Shown in pieces: positions 9,601 through 16,576 of a stretch of 64,000 nt of DNA. Within the stretch, counting starts at the first letter, position 1, and each line of letters starts with the position of its first letter. This stretch comes from Fertoeibacter niger (GTDB lineage: Bacteria; Pseudomonadota; Alphaproteobacteria; Rhodobacterales; Rhodobacteraceae). Below the pieces are notes generated by a model, which had not been told where the DNA came from, did not search any database, and worked only from the letters and a program-made list of their open reading frames with translations. The stretch is taken from positions 1 through 64,000 of the forward strand of contig NZ_WHUT02000009.1 in assembly GCF_009380135.2 (NCBI RefSeq), read 5' to 3'. The position numbers were made by a program, and so were the translations under genes.

Positions 9601-9620
9601 AAATTGCCAATTGGCAATTT
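9601..9620. repeat. 20-bp palindrome, candidate parS copy 2
   Basis: AAATTGCCAATTGGCAATTT is a perfect 20-bp palindrome starting 2 bases after the parB stop. Its inner 18 bp are identical to 5782-5799. Position and repetition support a ParB-binding site. Confidence 0.65.
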
Positions 9621-9626
9621 CGCCAA

Positions 9627-9675
9627 GCCCATGCCCGCAGGATGACGAAACCCGCAAAGGCGGGCAGGCATGGGC
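9627..9675 (+). terminator. Compound hairpin behind parB
   Basis: GCCCATGCC (9627-9635) pairs with GGCATGGGC (9667-9675), enclosing a second hairpin CCCGC-AAAG-GCGGG (9651-9664). No U-run follows, so termination would be factor-assisted or the structure protects the parAB 3' end. Confidence 0.4.
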
Positions 9676-9787
9676 GAGGCTGGCACAAGGTTAAATTACG
9701 AACTATCAGATACTTGCACGGATGATGCGCATGGAAAAGCCGCCCATGCGCATCACCACACGCCTCGGTTCCCGCTGAGCGACAGCC

Positions 9788-10040
9788 TCAGGCGGGATCG
9801 CCCCAAGGCACATCATGCCCGGTTGCACCCCCGGTTTCGGTCGGCATTTCCAGCCAGTCATGCTGCGCAATCCTGCGGCGCGCTTCTTCCAGACCCGCCT
9901 GCCAGTGTTCCTGCATCAAGGTGCCAGAACACGGGTGATCCCGCTCCCTCGTCAGTCTTCTGCCGATGGACCAGATGCGCGATGTTGATCCGTGGCACCT
10001 CGGCGGTGTCGGCCAGCAACGCCCGGCACCGGGGCGGGCG
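9788..10040 (-). pseudogene. Remnant of a patatin-like phospholipase C-terminus (DUF3734)
   Basis: Two minus-strand segments in different frames read as the end of a DUF3734 patatin-like protein. The upstream one (about 10025 to 9920) gives LLADTAEVPRINIAHLVHRQ. The next, after a frame change near 9920-9945, gives MQEHWQAGLEEARRRIAQHDWL and stops at 9788. Intact homologues typically end with a similar INIxHL-R and MxEHWxAG pair and often follow 3-hydroxybutyrate dehydrogenase genes, as here. The catalytic patatin domain (GxSxG) is absent between the bdhA stop (10076) and this remnant, so a large deletion plus a frameshift is inferred. The family call is from memory of the motif. Confidence 0.5.
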
Positions 10041-10075
10041 GCATTCTCGCCGTGGTCATTTCTCGCGCAGCGGGC

Positions 10076-10852
10076 TCAATGGGCCGTCCAGCCGCCATCG
10101 ATGGATTGCACGGTGCCGGTGATCGACCCGGCCTCATCCGAGGCCAGATAGGCCACCAGCCCGGCCACCTGATCAATGGTGACAAAGGCCTTGGTCGGTT
10201 GCGCGGCCAGCAGCACGTCCTGGATCACCTGCTGTTCGGTCATTCCGCGCGCGGCCATGGTTTCTGGAATCTGCTTTTCCACCAGCGGGGTCCAGACATA
10301 GCCGGGGGCGATGGCATTGGCGGTCACGCCATGCGGCGCCACTTCCAGTGCCACGGTCTTGGTCAGCCCGGCCAACCCGTGCTTTGCCGCGACATAGGCC
10401 GATTTGTAGGGCGAGGCCACCAGCGCATGCGCCGAGGCGATGTTCAGGATGCGGCCCCAGCCGCGCGCCTTCATGCCCGGCACCGCGGCGCGGATGGTAT
10501 GGAACGCCGCTGTCAGGTTGATGGCCACGATCGCATCCCATTTCGCCACCGGAAAATCCTCGACCGGGCTGACAAACTGGATGCCCGCGTTGTTCACCAG
10601 CACATCCACGCCGCCAAAGGCTTCATCCGCCTCGGCCATCATGGCGGCGATCGCATCCGCATCCATCATGTTGGCAGAGGAGTAGCGGCAGACGACGCCG
10701 AACTCGTCGGCAATCGCCGCGCGTTCCGCCTCGGCTGCATCCAGATCGCCCAGCCCGTTCAGCATGATGTTCATGCCGCCCTGCGCCAGACGCCGCGCCA
10801 CCGCCAGACCGATCCCGCTGGTCGATCCCGTCACCACTGCCGAACGCTGCAT
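10076..10852 (-). CDS. bdhA: 3-hydroxybutyrate dehydrogenase (SDR family)
   Basis: NAD-dependent oxidation of (R)-3-hydroxybutyrate to acetoacetate in PHB and ketone-body metabolism. The protein is 258 residues. It has the Rossmann TGSTSGIG at residues 7-14, NNAG, a serine region (NIASAHAL), the YxxxK catalytic pair in YKSAYVAAKHG, and the family-typical end SITGTVQSIDGGWTAH. I use the ATG at 10852 because AAGGGGGC lies 6 bp before it; an upstream in-frame ATG would add 18 non-homologous residues. The downstream gene is a decayed patatin remnant, so the usual two-gene unit is broken. Confidence 0.93.
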   Translation of the reverse strand: MQRSAVVTGSTSGIGLAVARRLAQGGMNIMLNGLGDLDAAEAERAAIADEFGVVCRYSSANMMDADAIAAMMAEADEAFGGVDVLVNNAGIQFVSPVEDFPVAKWDAIVAINLTAAFHTIRAAVPGMKARGWGRILNIASAHALVASPYKSAYVAAKHGLAGLTKTVALEVAPHGVTANAIAPGYVWTPLVEKQIPETMAARGMTEQQVIQDVLLAAQPTKAFVTIDQVAGLVAYLASDEAGSITGTVQSIDGGWTAH

Positions 10853-11029
10853 CGCAGCCCCCTTTGCCTGAGTATCACGGCTCCCTGCCACTGTCGGCCA
10901 CCGCAACCCCAGCGCCTAGCGCGCACAGGTGTCGCGCCGATGACGGAACGGCGAAATTTCCGCTATGGGGCTCGCTTGCCAAATCGCCGCAAGCCAGGAT
11001 TTTACTGCAGGCCCGGCACACGCGACGCC

Positions 11030-11047
11030 ACGTCAACAAAGCGTTAC
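11030..11047 (+). promoter_or_regulatory. Weak candidate Pho box upstream of pstS-like gene
   Basis: ACGTCAA-CAAA-GCGTTAC has the 7-4-7 spacing of PhoB sites, with 4 of 7 consensus matches per half. It lies 108 bp before the ATG at 11155, in the 302-bp divergent gap with bdhA. Nothing else is recognisable in this gap. Confidence 0.3.
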
Positions 11048-11154
11048 CGGCGGGGTCTAGGAGTCGCGTTGCAACGGGCTGGTGGCAGGTCGGAGGTTCA
11101 ATCGACCGGCATGCCCCGGCGAGTATGCGGACACAGCCGATGGGGGCTTTTCAC

Positions 11155-12222
11155 ATGTCTGGATTGATCTGGAAACAGGCGGCGGCAGGGTTTGCTGTCT
11201 GTGCCGCACTGCTGATGCCTGCAAAAACCGCCGAGGCAGACCCGATTTTGGGTGCCGGTTCCACCTTTGCCTTCCCGATGATCGCATCCTGGTCGGAAGG
11301 CTTGCAGATCGACCGCGCCGGCGGCACCGACTATGTGCCCAATGACGCGGGTGTCGATTACGAGCCGGTGGGTTCGGTTGGCGGCATGATGCGGCTGGCC
11401 CAGCCACAGGTCGATTTCGCGGCCACCGATGCGCCGTTGCCACCAGCCGAGCTGGAGGCGCGTAACCTGGCGCAGTTTCCCATTGTGGTGGGCGGACTGG
11501 CCGTTGTGGTGAACCTGCCCGGCGTGGAAAGCGGGCAGATGCAGATGCCCCGGGCCGTGCTGGCCGACATGTATCTCGGCCGCATCACCCGCTGGTCTGA
11601 TGCGGCGCTGGCCGCCGCCAATCCGGGGCTGACGCTGCCTGACCTGCCGGTCAACGTGGTGGCGCGGCTGGATGGTTCAGGCTCCACCATGACCTTTACG
11701 CAATATCTGGCGCGGTCCAGCGCCGACTGGGCCGCAGCGCATGGCGCAGATACGCGGATCGACTGGCCCGCGGGCATCAGCGTCAAGGGCAGCGGCAAGA
11801 TCGTGCAGGCGGTGCAGACCACGCCCGGCGCCATCGGTTATGTCGAATACGGCCAGGCCACCCGCGCCGGGCTGACCACCGTGGCGGTGGAGAATGCCGC
11901 CGGGGCCTTCATCGCCCCGTCGCCCGAAGCCTTCGCGCAAACCGCACGGCAGGCAAGCTGGGCCGAAGAGCAGGGGTTTTACCTGCATCTGACCGGCATC
12001 GACGCCGCCGATGCCTATCCGATAACGACGGCCACTTTCGCGCTGATGCGCAAGGGCGACACCGCTTCCCGCACCCTGCGCACGCTTTACTTCTTCAACT
12101 ACGCGCTGGAACGCGGTGCCGACCGGGCGCGCGGTCTGGGCTATGTGCCCCTGCCCAAGACGCTGGTGGCACAGGTACAGAATTCCTGGCGCAAGACATT
12201 GCCGGGTGCCGAGGGGTTCTGA
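11155..12222 (+). CDS. pstS: Periplasmic phosphate-binding protein, E. coli PstS type
   Basis: A 355-residue periplasmic phosphate receptor. The signal peptide is MSGLIWKQAAAGFAVCAALLMPAKTAEA. The mature protein starts ILGAGSTFAFPMI and shows classic phosphate-ligand segments: GSVGGMMRL, VDFAATDAPL, DGSGSTMTF and TPGAIGYVEYG. It is closer to the E. coli PstS pattern than the second PstS at 60774. In-frame ATGs at 11125 and 11140 are alternatives; 11155 puts the signal peptide at the start and has GGGGG 9 bp before. No pstCAB follows; the next gene is an Na+/Pi cotransporter. It may serve the distant Pst permease or act as a sensor or scavenger. Confidence 0.88.
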   Translation: MSGLIWKQAAAGFAVCAALLMPAKTAEADPILGAGSTFAFPMIASWSEGLQIDRAGGTDYVPNDAGVDYEPVGSVGGMMRLAQPQVDFAATDAPLPPAELEARNLAQFPIVVGGLAVVVNLPGVESGQMQMPRAVLADMYLGRITRWSDAALAAANPGLTLPDLPVNVVARLDGSGSTMTFTQYLARSSADWAAAHGADTRIDWPAGISVKGSGKIVQAVQTTPGAIGYVEYGQATRAGLTTVAVENAAGAFIAPSPEAFAQTARQASWAEEQGFYLHLTGIDAADAYPITTATFALMRKGDTASRTLRTLYFFNYALERGADRARGLGYVPLPKTLVAQVQNSWRKTLPGAEGF

Positions 12223-12299
12223 CCCCTCCACCCCATTACGTTCCCGACCCTGCCTGACCCTGCCCCCGCACACGGGCGGCATCATGAAAGGACTGTGAA

Positions 12300-14036
12300 A
12301 TGGAAGTCGATATTTTCAGAGAGATGATCGTGCCGATCATCGGCGGCCTCGGGATCTTCCTCCTTGGGCTGGATTTCATGTCGAACGGCATCCAGTCGCT
12401 CGCCGTGAACAAGATGCGTGCGCTGCTGGCCAAGTTTGCAGGCACGCCGGTAAAGGGCGTGATTGCGGGCACGATGATCACAGGGGTGCTGCAATCCTCT
12501 ACCGCCATGACGGTGATGACGGTGGGCCTTGTGAACGCGGGCGTCATCGCGCTGCGGCCCGCGATCAGCGTCATCATGGGCGCCAACGTGGGCACCACGC
12601 TGGGCAACGGGCTGATCGCTCTGCCGCTGGGGCCGCTGGGCCTGCTGTTTGCGGGCATTGCCGCGCTGTTCTACGTGTTCGGCAAATCCGAGCGGATGCG
12701 CAACATCGCGCTGGCCTGCATGGGCTTTGGCCTGATCTTCTACGGTCTGAACCTGATGACCGGCGGCCTGAAGCCCTTGCGCAACATGCCCGAGATCATG
12801 GGCGTCATCTCCAGCCTGACCGCCGACAGCTTTGTGGGCTTGCTCAGCTGCGTGCTGATCGCCGCCTGCATCACCGCGCTGATCCACTCCTCCTCGGCCA
12901 CCATCGGCATCGTGATGGGCCTCGGCGCTGCGGGTGTGCTGGACTGGCAGACCGCAGTGGCCTTTTCGCTGGGCGCCGACCTGGGCACCACGATCACATC
13001 TTGGATGGCCTCGCTGAACCTGTCGAAAAACGCCAAGCGCGCGGCCTATGCGCATATCTCGTTCAACTTCATCGGCGTGGCGGTGATGCTGCCGCTGTTC
13101 TTCCCCGCGATGATGCTGCTGGAATATGTGATGGGCTTCTTTGGTGGCGATCCGGCAGTGCCGGTGATGGTGGACGGCGAAGCCACCTATCCGCTGGTGC
13201 CTGTGGCGGTTGGCCTTTATTCCACCGCCTTCAACATCTTCAACCTCTGCCTGCTGTTCCCCTTTGTCGGTGTGTTCGAGAATGTGCTGCAACGCATCGG
13301 CCGCACCCTGTCGGAAGACATCGAGGATTTCTCGACACCGCGCTATCTGAGCGGTGAACTGTCCAAAGACCTGCTGCGCGCCGTGCCTGCGGTAGAGGCT
13401 GAAACCAGACGCCATCTGGAGGCGGGGGCCCTGTTTCTGGCCATCGCCCGGGGTGCCAAACATGCGCCCTCCGACCTGAACGAACACCACACGGCGGTGG
13501 ATATTCTGAACCGCGACATCCGCAAGTTCTCGGCAGATCTCTTCCGTGACGACATGCCGGTCGAACAGCTTGATCTGGTCGGCAGCCTGATCGAAGAGGC
13601 TGATTTTACCGCCAGCCTTGCGGAATCGCTGCATCAGGTGGCCCGCCGGGTGAAACGGGAAGAGTTCGGCTCTCAGGCGATGGTGATGGTCGAGGCGGGC
13701 CTGACCCGGCTGGATGCCGCCCTGGGCCGCATTCTGCCCCTGCCCGCTGGCATGCCGGTGCCGATGATGCCCGCTGGCCATGTGCAGACCGACCCGATCG
13801 AGGTGTTGCGCAATCGCGTGCTGACCACGGGCACCGGCATATCTTCGGCCGAGCGCGGGGCCATTCTGGCGATCTTTGGCAGCATCGAGCGCGCCGAACT
13901 GCTGATCGACCGGATCGAGGCGGAACGCCGCTCGGTCAACCGCGCCGAAGTGCTGGAAAAGGTGCGCCCGATGTTTGCGGCCCCCGCCCGCAGCGATGAC
14001 AGCACCGGCAGCTTCAGCCCGGTTCCGGCAGAGTAA
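12300..14036 (+). CDS. Na+/phosphate cotransporter family protein with PhoU-like domain (NptA/PNaS)
   Basis: A 578-residue membrane protein. The two inverted Na/Pi repeats are seen as GVLQSSTAMTVMTVGLVNAG with GANVGTTLGNG, and later HSSSATIGIVMGLGAAG with GADLGTTITSW; the QSS/HSS motifs bind Na+ and phosphate. From about residue 350 to the end there is a soluble helical PhoU-like domain, normal in bacterial members. It lies 77 bp after the pstS-like gene on the same strand and ends 16 bp before a strong terminator, so the two probably form one phosphate transcription unit. Direction may be uptake or, as in some homologues, efflux. Confidence 0.9.
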   Translation: MEVDIFREMIVPIIGGLGIFLLGLDFMSNGIQSLAVNKMRALLAKFAGTPVKGVIAGTMITGVLQSSTAMTVMTVGLVNAGVIALRPAISVIMGANVGTTLGNGLIALPLGPLGLLFAGIAALFYVFGKSERMRNIALACMGFGLIFYGLNLMTGGLKPLRNMPEIMGVISSLTADSFVGLLSCVLIAACITALIHSSSATIGIVMGLGAAGVLDWQTAVAFSLGADLGTTITSWMASLNLSKNAKRAAYAHISFNFIGVAVMLPLFFPAMMLLEYVMGFFGGDPAVPVMVDGEATYPLVPVAVGLYSTAFNIFNLCLLFPFVGVFENVLQRIGRTLSEDIEDFSTPRYLSGELSKDLLRAVPAVEAETRRHLEAGALFLAIARGAKHAPSDLNEHHTAVDILNRDIRKFSADLFRDDMPVEQLDLVGSLIEEADFTASLAESLHQVARRVKREEFGSQAMVMVEAGLTRLDAALGRILPLPAGMPVPMMPAGHVQTDPIEVLRNRVLTTGTGISSAERGAILAIFGSIERAELLIDRIEAERRSVNRAEVLEKVRPMFAAPARSDDSTGSFSPVPAE

Positions 14037-14051
14037 CCTGTCACCACTGCA

Positions 14052-14090
14052 CATCCGCCCCGGGGCAACCGGGGCGGATGTTCTCTTTTC
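14052..14090 (+). terminator. Rho-independent terminator after the Na/Pi cotransporter
   Basis: A perfect 12-bp stem (CATCCGCCCCGG / CCGGGGCGGATG, 14052-14080) with a 5-nt loop is followed by TTCTCTTTTC. It starts 16 bp after the stop. Confidence 0.88.
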
Positions 14091-14136
14091 GTGCCTTTTC
14101 CTTGCACAATGCGCGCTGCTGCCGCAATGTGCGGCC

Positions 14137-15192
14137 ATGAGCCTGCCGCAATCCCCGCTTCCCGTCCCGCTGCTGCGCCTGTCCGAAGCGGACGAGGCGG
14201 CGCTGACCGATCTTTACATCCGTGGCACCCCGGCCAACACCCTGCGCGCTTATGAGCGTGACCTGATCTACCTGACCGCCTGGAAGGCCGTGACCTTCGG
14301 CAAACCGCTGGCTTGGCCCGAGGCCGATGCCGTCGCCCTGCGATTCGTGCTGGATCATGCGCGTGATCTGGCGACGGCCCCATCCGATGATGCCGCCCGT
14401 CAGACCGCCGAGGTGCTGATGGCGCAGGGTCTGCGCCGCAGTCTGGCCTGCCCCGCCCCCGCCACGCTTGACCGCCGCATCGCAAGCTGGCAGGCGTTTC
14501 ACCGTATGCGCAACCTTGTCTCGCCGTTCGAGGCGCCCTTGGTGCGGCAGGCCCGCGCCAAGGCCCGCCGCGCCGCCTCGCGCCCCCGGCAACCCAAATC
14601 GGCCCGGCCCATCACGCTGCCCTTGCTGGAAAAACTGCTGGCCACCTGCGACAACAGCCTGCGCGGGCTGCGTGACCGCGCGATCCTCAGCCTTGGTTTC
14701 GCATCCGGCGGGCGACGGCGATCGGAACTGACCAGCCTGAGGCTTGACGACATCGGGACCGAGGATTTTGCCGCCAAGGGCCTGTTGTGGATCAGGCTGT
14801 TGGAAACAAAAACCACGGCCAGGGGCACCGCGCCCAAGCTGGTGCTGAAAGGGCGACCCGCCCGCGCGCTGATGGGCTGGATCATCGCGTTGCGTGCCGA
14901 TGACGGCCCGCTGTTCCGGCCCATTTCCAAATCGGGGCGCGCCCTGCCGCGCCGCATGGCCCCCGATGCTATCCGCATCATCCTGACGCACCGGCTGGCG
15001 CTGGCGGGTCTGCCCGCCGACCATGCCTCGCCGCACGGGCTGCGGTCCGGCTTTCTGACCCAGGCGGCATTGGAGGGTGCGCCGATCCAGGCGGCCATGC
15101 GGCTGTCGCTGCACCGTTCGGTGGCACAGGCGCAACGCTATTACGATGATGTGGAAATCGAGGAAAATCCGGCGACCGACCTGATGGGTTAG
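14137..15192 (+). CDS. Tyrosine recombinase / site-specific integrase
   Basis: A 351-residue phage-integrase-fold recombinase. The N-terminal SAM-like core-binding domain (TLRAYERDLIYLTAWKA) covers about residues 25-125. The catalytic domain from about 160 contains the first Arg in GGRRRSELTSLRLDDI, Lys in LLETKTTARG, the HxxR box as HGLRSGF, a later His in LSLHRSVAQAQ, and the nucleophile Tyr in RYYDDVEIEE. All five key positions are present, so it should be active. No paired att-like repeats or neighbouring mobile genes were seen. Roles may be plasmid dimer resolution or an island integrase. The stop overlaps the convergent marR by 4 bp. Confidence 0.88.
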   Translation: MSLPQSPLPVPLLRLSEADEAALTDLYIRGTPANTLRAYERDLIYLTAWKAVTFGKPLAWPEADAVALRFVLDHARDLATAPSDDAARQTAEVLMAQGLRRSLACPAPATLDRRIASWQAFHRMRNLVSPFEAPLVRQARAKARRAASRPRQPKSARPITLPLLEKLLATCDNSLRGLRDRAILSLGFASGGRRRSELTSLRLDDIGTEDFAAKGLLWIRLLETKTTARGTAPKLVLKGRPARALMGWIIALRADDGPLFRPISKSGRALPRRMAPDAIRIILTHRLALAGLPADHASPHGLRSGFLTQAALEGAPIQAAMRLSLHRSVAQAQRYYDDVEIEENPATDLMG

Positions 15193-15611
15193 GTGAGCCG
15201 TGTCAGCAACGCCATCAACTGCACCCGTTCGTCGGACGACAAGGGCTCCATCGTGCGGTCGGACACCTGCAAGGCCCTGTCCAGCGACTGCGCCAGCAGC
15301 GACTGCCCGGCCTCGGTCAAGGCGACGGTCAGGCGGCGCTTGTCGGCGGCATTGGCGGATGTGGCCACCAGCCCCTGCCGGGCCAGCCGGTCCACCACGC
15401 CCTTGATCGTCGCCGCATCCATCGCCGTCGCCCGCCCCAGATGATTCTGCGACAGCGGCCCCAGCTCTTCCAGCCGCGCAATGACAGCGAATTGGGTGGT
15501 GGTCACTTCGGGGATCATCTCGGAAAACAACGCCAGATGGCGCTGCGTCACGCGGCGCAGCACATAGCCGATCTGGTCATCCAGCACATAGGGAGGCGGC
15601 ACTTTTTTCAC
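15189..15611 (-). CDS. MarR-family transcriptional regulator
   Basis: A 140-residue winged-helix regulator. The MarR core reads TTTQFAVIARLEELGPLSQNHLGRATAMDAATIKGVVDRLARQGLVATSANAADKRRLTVALTEAG when joined from its parts (about residues 38-105), with the wing ADKRRLTVALT. It is divergent from the molybdenum hydroxylase operon, with a 119-bp gap holding a TTTGC-AC-GCAAA dyad. It very probably controls that operon in response to the substrate or a ring intermediate. The 3' end overlaps the integrase by 4 bp, tail to tail. Confidence 0.9.
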   Translation of the reverse strand: MKKVPPPYVLDDQIGYVLRRVTQRHLALFSEMIPEVTTTQFAVIARLEELGPLSQNHLGRATAMDAATIKGVVDRLARQGLVATSANAADKRRLTVALTEAGQSLLAQSLDRALQVSDRTMEPLSSDERVQLMALLTRLT

Positions 15612-15651
15612 CCTTCCCCGATAGCCAAGGCCGCGCGCCAGCGCAAGGCAG

Positions 15652-15694
15652 TTGACAGGGCCGGTTCAGTCACCGCATCATGTTTGCACGCAAA
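15652..15694 (+). promoter_or_regulatory. Candidate promoter and MarR operator of the catabolic operon
   Basis: TTGACA (15652-15657) and CATCAT (15676-15681) are spaced 18 bp. The dyad TTTGC-AC-GCAAA (15683-15694) lies right behind the -10 element, 36 bp before the ATG of the FAD subunit, a repressor-like position. Confidence 0.5.
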
Positions 15695-15730
15695 TGAATT
15701 GGCGCAGCCCGCGCCCCGGATCCGCCCCGC

Positions 15731-16576
15731 ATGACACCCTACTCGCGTCCTGCCAGCCTTCCCGAAACGCTCTTTCTTCTGGCGCAGGGCCAGCCGCTGC
15801 TGCTGGCCGGGGGCACCGATGTCTATCCCGCCACCCAGGCGCAATGGCTGACGCGCCCGGTGATCGACATATCCGCCGTGCCGGAACTGCATGGCATCAC
15901 CCGGGGGCCGGATGGCCTGCGCATCGGGGCCGGCACGACATGGGCCGCGATCGCGGCGGCGGCGCTGCCCCCGGCTTGCAATGCGCTGCAACAGGCGGCG
16001 CAAGAGGTGGGGGGCCGGCAGATCCAGAATGCGGGCACCATCGGCGGCAATCTGTGCAACGCATCACCCGCCGCTGATGGCGTGCCGCCGCTGCTGGTGC
16101 TGGATGCGGTGATCGAACTCGCCTCGCCGCGCGGGCTGCGCCGGGTCGCGCTGGCCGATTTCCTGACCGGGCCGCGCCAGACCCTGCGTGCGGCGGATGA
16201 GGTGATGGTGGCGGTGATCGTGCCTGATGCGGCGCTGTCTGGGGCCAGTCATTTCGTGAAACTGGGCGCGCGGGCCTATCTGGTGATTTCCATCGCCATG
16301 GTTGCCGTGCGGCTGCTGGTGGTCGCGGGCCGGGTGCAACAGGCGGCGCTGGCCGTGGGCGCATGCAGCGCCGTGGCGCGGCGGCTGCCCGGGGCCGAAC
16401 AGGCTCTGCTCGGGCTTGCACCGCAGGAAACGGCCGCTGCCATCGACGCGGCGCAGGTGGCCGCCGCCCTTGCCCCGCTGGACGATCTGCGCGCCACTGC
16501 CGTTTACCGCGCCGAGGCGGCGGCAGAACTGCTGCGCCGCGCGCTGGCCACGCTTGCTCAGGATCACGCCGGATGA
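15731..16576 (+). CDS. Molybdenum hydroxylase FAD-binding subunit (CoxM/XdhB-like)
   Basis: The electron-transfer flavoprotein subunit of a xanthine-dehydrogenase-family enzyme, 281 residues. FAD contacts are visible in [10 protein letters not shown] (about residues 24-33) and [23 protein letters not shown] (about 97-119). A CO_deh_flav_C domain follows (about 170-275). It is the first gene of the operon, 119 bp from the divergent marR, and overlaps the next gene as ATGA. The short form without an N-terminal extension matches three-part aerobic hydroxylases. The substrate cannot be read from this subunit. Confidence 0.9.
   Translation: MTPYSRPASLPETLFLLAQGQPLLLAGGTDVYPATQAQWLTRPVIDISAVPELHGITRGPDGLRIGAGTTWAAIAAAALPPACNALQQAAQEVGGRQIQNAGTIGGNLCNASPAADGVPPLLVLDAVIELASPRGLRRVALADFLTGPRQTLRAADEVMVAVIVPDAALSGASHFVKLGARAYLVISIAMVAVRLLVVAGRVQQAALAVGACSAVARRLPGAEQALLGLAPQETAAAIDAAQVAAALAPLDDLRATAVYRAEAAAELLRRALATLAQDHAG

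Noticed and set aside
9670-10122. A 150-codon plus-strand frame between parB and bdhA
   Set aside because: It overlaps the 3' end of bdhA on the other strand, and the minus-strand frames here show patatin/DUF3734 similarity instead.
12282-14138. A 618-codon minus-strand frame
   Set aside because: Antisense to the Na/Pi cotransporter and crossing its terminator; no domain pattern.
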